DNA of 64,000 nt from an uncultured Prolixibacteraceae bacterium (GTDB lineage Bacteria > Bacteroidota > Bacteroidia > Bacteroidales > Prolixibacteraceae), in NCBI GenBank assembly GCA_937915865.1, contig CALGIG010000045.1:62001-126000 (forward strand), written 5' to 3'. The notes below the pieces were generated by a model that was given only the letters and a program-made list of their open reading frames with translations, had not been told where the DNA came from and ran no database searches. Of this stretch, positions 61,413 through 64,000 are shown in pieces. A program made the position numbers and the translations under genes. Within the stretch, counting starts at the first letter, position 1. Every line of letters begins with the position of its first letter.

Positions 61413-62213
61413 TTAGGTAAAATGTTTCCACGTAGTTTTCCATTTGAAAACTGAACCATTAAAAAATAGTTTCTCAAGTAGGTTATAGTATTTCATGGAT
61501 TTGTTAATGCCCCCGGTGTGCTCTGGTTCGAAGGCAATAGTCATTCCTTCGATCCGTTTCATTACCCATTGCATTAATGGATTTTCGAGAATAAACATTT
61601 CCTTAATCTCCTTATCCTTCATGTATGTGAAATATTGCTTGCCGTTTGATGTAGAATTTTCAATAGTAAAATAATCTAAGTCTATATCAAAATAAATTTG
61701 TTCAATATTCTTAGTTTCAGCAAACTTCAATAATTTTTCATAATTCTCAAATTTTCTTATATGATGAATTTTGCTTTGAATATCTTTGAATTCCTTAACA
61801 CCATCATCAACTTTACCATGGTGAGTCTGCTTACAAACCACATAAATATCTCCGATTAGGTTGAGATAGGCTGCTGATACTATATGATTATCATTAAATG
61901 GATGTAATTTAGCCCATGAATAAAATGACACCTCAAATAAATTACCTATATCTAACTTTGTTAACCATTCTTTTTCTATATCCTCTGGATATGATAAGTC
62001 CTGATGCCAGTCAAATGTGATCAAATCAGGAACTATATTATCTTTTTTCTCGTTAGTCCATTTTGCCCAAAAGTAAAATGCAAAACGGTGAAAATTAAAT
62101 ACCCCTAGCTCAATACACCTTGCTGTTGGATAGTATGGATGCGAAAGAGTAGCTTCCATCACATTCGGTGGTAAAGACCATGTTTTATATGTTTGGGTAT
62201 AATCAATCATCAT
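61413..62213 (-). CDS. Arginase-fold UPF0489-like putative metallohydrolase
   Basis: 266 residues from the ATG at 62213, which overlaps the helicase stop as TAATG; a start at 62255 is possible but lies within the helicase. Metal-binding motifs of the ureohydrolase (arginase) fold are visible: LITFDWHQDLSYP (DxHxD) and IYFDIDLDYF (DxDxD), plus FEPEHTGGINKS late in the chain. The arrangement resembles UPF0489, the family that includes peptide arginases turning protein arginine into ornithine. The assignment rests on motifs only. Coupling to the helicase implies joint function. Confidence 0.6.
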   Translation of the reverse strand: MMIDYTQTYKTWSLPPNVMEATLSHPYYPTARCIELGVFNFHRFAFYFWAKWTNEKKDNIVPDLITFDWHQDLSYPEDIEKEWLTKLDIGNLFEVSFYSWAKLHPFNDNHIVSAAYLNLIGDIYVVCKQTHHGKVDDGVKEFKDIQSKIHHIRKFENYEKLLKFAETKNIEQIYFDIDLDYFTIENSTSNGKQYFTYMKDKEIKEMFILENPLMQWVMKRIEGMTIAFEPEHTGGINKSMKYYNLLEKLFFNGSVFKWKTTWKHFT

Positions 62214-64000
62214 TAATTTAATTGGTAATGGGGATTTTTGTTTTTCATTTTCCAAACATCATCTTCCCACTCGAAATATATTCCAGGAATGTCACATACT
62301 TTATCGAAAGGGAAATCCTCATTCACGACTACTTCTATTTTATCTTTATAATCTGAGCTGCATAAGAAATAAGAACCATGATAGGATTTACAATATAATT
62401 TTGAAGATGCTATTTCTAAAGCTTTACTGAATGTAAAATTGGTAATTTTGGGGAGGACATTTTTGAATACTGATTGTTCTTTAGTCAAAATTTCAACCCA
62501 ATGTAAAGTATTTTCCGAACAATCGTCTCTTCTCTTCAATTTATCTTGGTTCCGAACAATGATCTTAGAAATTTCAATCAGATTATTATCTATCAATAAT
62601 TCATTAAAGATAAGGCTCAGCTCTGTAGCAGCATGTCTTGATCTAATTCCCGATAAATAAATTTTTGCTGCCCAAAAGGAAGGAAGTCCCAACTCACATA
62701 AAACTCCAAATTCTTCAAAAACAGCCCCTGCTTCTTCATTTTCTTGTTGTTTATATTTTTTTGAGATAGCATTTAAGACCCACGGAATCGTAAAACTAAA
62801 ATATTCATTTGCGATTTTGTCTCCGTTGGGAATGCCTTTCAACGAATTACCACTTAACCAAAGTTGTCTTACTGAATCAAGTTCATTTTGGGTAAAGCTG
62901 TGCCTGAAATGTGAAGATGGCAATTGATTTATAATACGTTCTATGTTTTTCAGAAAATTATTTTTGTCATCAATTTGTTTGTCGGAATTTAAATAACTAT
63001 AAACAATTTCAGAAATTTCGTCTATCAATTCATCTATTTTAGCAATAGACATCAATGGAATTCCTGATGAAGCAAAGGACTTCCATTGTCTTGGGTCCCC
63101 AGCCATTCTCTTAACTGCAGTACTTCTTGCTTTCAGAATTCGTATAAAATCATCACCTTCGTCTTCTGCTTGTATGTATGCTAATGACTCTCGAAAATGG
63201 TCATCAATCCAAATTGATTCTTCGGTCTCAAGACTTCCATAAGCTAGGTTCAATGCTAATAATGAATCATCAATCCAATCGAAAAAATCAATGATAGAAT
63301 CTTTTTGCTTTTTATCATTAGGTATCTGGGTAAAATTATTTTCGGTAATTAATTCCAATAAATGTTCAAAGTCAATATCACAACTCTCAGCAATACTTTG
63401 TATTCGTCTGATTTGTGTAAGAAGTCCACTTTGTGCAGATTCTAATTTGCGATGATTAAAATATTCATTAGCTAAACCTCTATGCCAATCAACATATCGA
63501 CCATTTTTGTCTATTACATATAAAATTTTTCCTTCAGTATCTACAAAAGCCCTGCCTGCTCTGCCTGCAATATTCCAAAAATCACGACTAAGAATACGAT
63601 TGCTTCCTTCCCAAAAAACATTTGCAATGATCACTGTTGATACACCTAAATTGACTCCTTGAGCTAATGTTGACGTAGAAATAATATATCTTGCTTTCCC
63701 CTTTCTTAATAATCGTTCCATACAAAGCCTGATTTCTGGAGATAACTTATTACTATGGCACATTATCCCTTTTCTGGCATATTTTAATACATCATCATTT
63801 AGGTCGTTCTCTATACAAGACAATTCAAACCGTTCCCAGTCATAATCATTACCCCAATTCATATCAGGCTCCTTCAAGTAAACCAAATGATCATAAATCT
63901 CCTTTGCTTGTCCCATAACCATATTGGCTCTACACACATAAATTAAAACTGAACCGATTAAAGATAACTTGACTGCTGATTGAGCGATAGCTTGTTTTTT
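62213..64000 (-). CDS. Ski2/Hel308-like superfamily 2 helicase, C-terminal part (runs off window)
   Basis: 595 residues are visible; the frame is open to the right edge, so the N-terminus with the P-loop and DExH box lies outside. The second RecA domain starts at the edge (GSVLIYVCRANMVMGQAK, motif IV region), then MCHSNKLSPEIRLCMERLL, motif V STSTLAQGVNLGVSTVIIAN and motif VI WNIAGRAGRAFVD with two Arg. About 450 further residues form a helical region of unknown function. Such helicases unwind DNA or RNA, and long-tailed versions are common in phage-defence loci. The arginase-like gene follows with a TAATG overlap. Confidence 0.82.
   Translation of the reverse strand, partial: KKQAIAQSAVKLSLIGSVLIYVCRANMVMGQAKEIYDHLVYLKEPDMNWGNDYDWERFELSCIENDLNDDVLKYARKGIMCHSNKLSPEIRLCMERLLRKGKARYIISTSTLAQGVNLGVSTVIIANVFWEGSNRILSRDFWNIAGRAGRAFVDTEGKILYVIDKNGRYVDWHRGLANEYFNHRKLESAQSGLLTQIRRIQSIAESCDIDFEHLLELITENNFTQIPNDKKQKDSIIDFFDWIDDSLLALNLAYGSLETEESIWIDDHFRESLAYIQAEDEGDDFIRILKARSTAVKRMAGDPRQWKSFASSGIPLMSIAKIDELIDEISEIVYSYLNSDKQIDDKNNFLKNIERIINQLPSSHFRHSFTQNELDSVRQLWLSGNSLKGIPNGDKIANEYFSFTIPWVLNAISKKYKQQENEEAGAVFEEFGVLCELGLPSFWAAKIYLSGIRSRHAATELSLIFNELLIDNNLIEISKIIVRNQDKLKRRDDCSENTLHWVEILTKEQSVFKNVLPKITNFTFSKALEIASSKLYCKSYHGSYFLCSSDYKDKIEVVVNEDFPFDKVCDIPGIYFEWEDDVWKMKNKNPHYQLN

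Noticed and set aside
61413..64000. Assignment of the helicase pair to the Hachiman system
   Set aside because: The small partner is the right size for HamA but shows arginase-type metal motifs, not the DUF1837 nuclease pattern, and the helicase N-terminus is outside the window. The name is not supported.
1..64000. CRISPR arrays, rRNA genes, origin or prophage structural genes
   Set aside because: No regularly spaced direct repeats, no rRNA segments, no DnaA-box cluster and no phage head, tail or terminase genes were seen on either strand.

Overview
The window looks like a Bacteroidota chromosome. The signs are a SusC/SusD pair behind an ECF sigma factor and FecR anti-sigma, a type IX secretion sorting tail, a Rho with a long N-terminal insert, a sigma factor starting with the Bacteroidota-type MRQLKIAK motif, TAnnTTTG promoter elements, and AT-rich DNA. 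The order Marinilabiliales (for example Prolixibacteraceae) fits best, but that is inference; no rRNA or other phylogenetic marker is present.

Layout. 0-5 kb: a T9SS-sorted protein, cupin, GNAT, zinc ribbon, nucleotidyltransferase and small membrane proteins, all on the minus strand. 5.1-6.0 kb: gene-free, with a 248-bp MITE-like element. 6-10 kb: a 1315-residue membrane histidine kinase with about seven PAS domains. 10-27 kb: core genes (methyltransferase, pyruvate:ferredoxin oxidoreductase, AAA ATPase, U32 peptidase, rho, rpoD-type sigma, rpe, FeoAB and its small Cys-rich partner, thiamine-binding protein, tRNA-Arg). 27.4-33 kb: 2-aminoethylphosphonate (AEP) catabolism, with a PhnX-like hydrolase, XRE-cupin regulator, PbfA-like lyase, PhnW and an OPA-type MFS transporter. 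33-35 kb: ethanolamine ammonia-lyase eutBC. 35.4-36.2 kb: an SRAP-family protein that has lost its catalytic residues. 36.6-47.8 kb: a glycan-uptake locus (sigma, FecR, SusC, SusD, two DUF5018-type lipoproteins, a glycoside-hydrolase-like lipoprotein and an SGNH esterase). 48.4-51.9 kb: a nitrilase-family protein, a DapA-family aldolase and an epimerase.

51.9-58.7 kb is a decayed stretch: a 5'-truncated metE, a frameshifted AspT-like transporter, a porin-like gene with an in-frame stop, and an acyl-CoA carboxylase beta fragment cut by a complete IS66 element. The IS has no target duplication and its two flanks are unrelated, which points to IS-mediated deletion or recombination. 58.8-61.2 kb holds a RhuM-like protein and a tyrosine integrase, followed by a tRNA-3'-end-like remnant. 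The right edge holds an arginase-fold UPF0489-like protein translationally coupled to a Ski2/Hel308-like helicase that runs out of the window. This pair is the best candidate for an undescribed accessory, possibly defensive, system.

How the genes work together. PhnW makes phosphonoacetaldehyde from AEP, the PbfA-like enzyme would make it from (R)-1-hydroxy-AEP, and the PhnX-like enzyme would cleave it to acetaldehyde and phosphate. EutBC also yields acetaldehyde and ammonia. The 27-35 kb block can therefore be read as salvage of aminoethyl head groups from phospho- and phosphonolipids. No aldehyde dehydrogenase, microcompartment shell or EutA reactivase is seen here.
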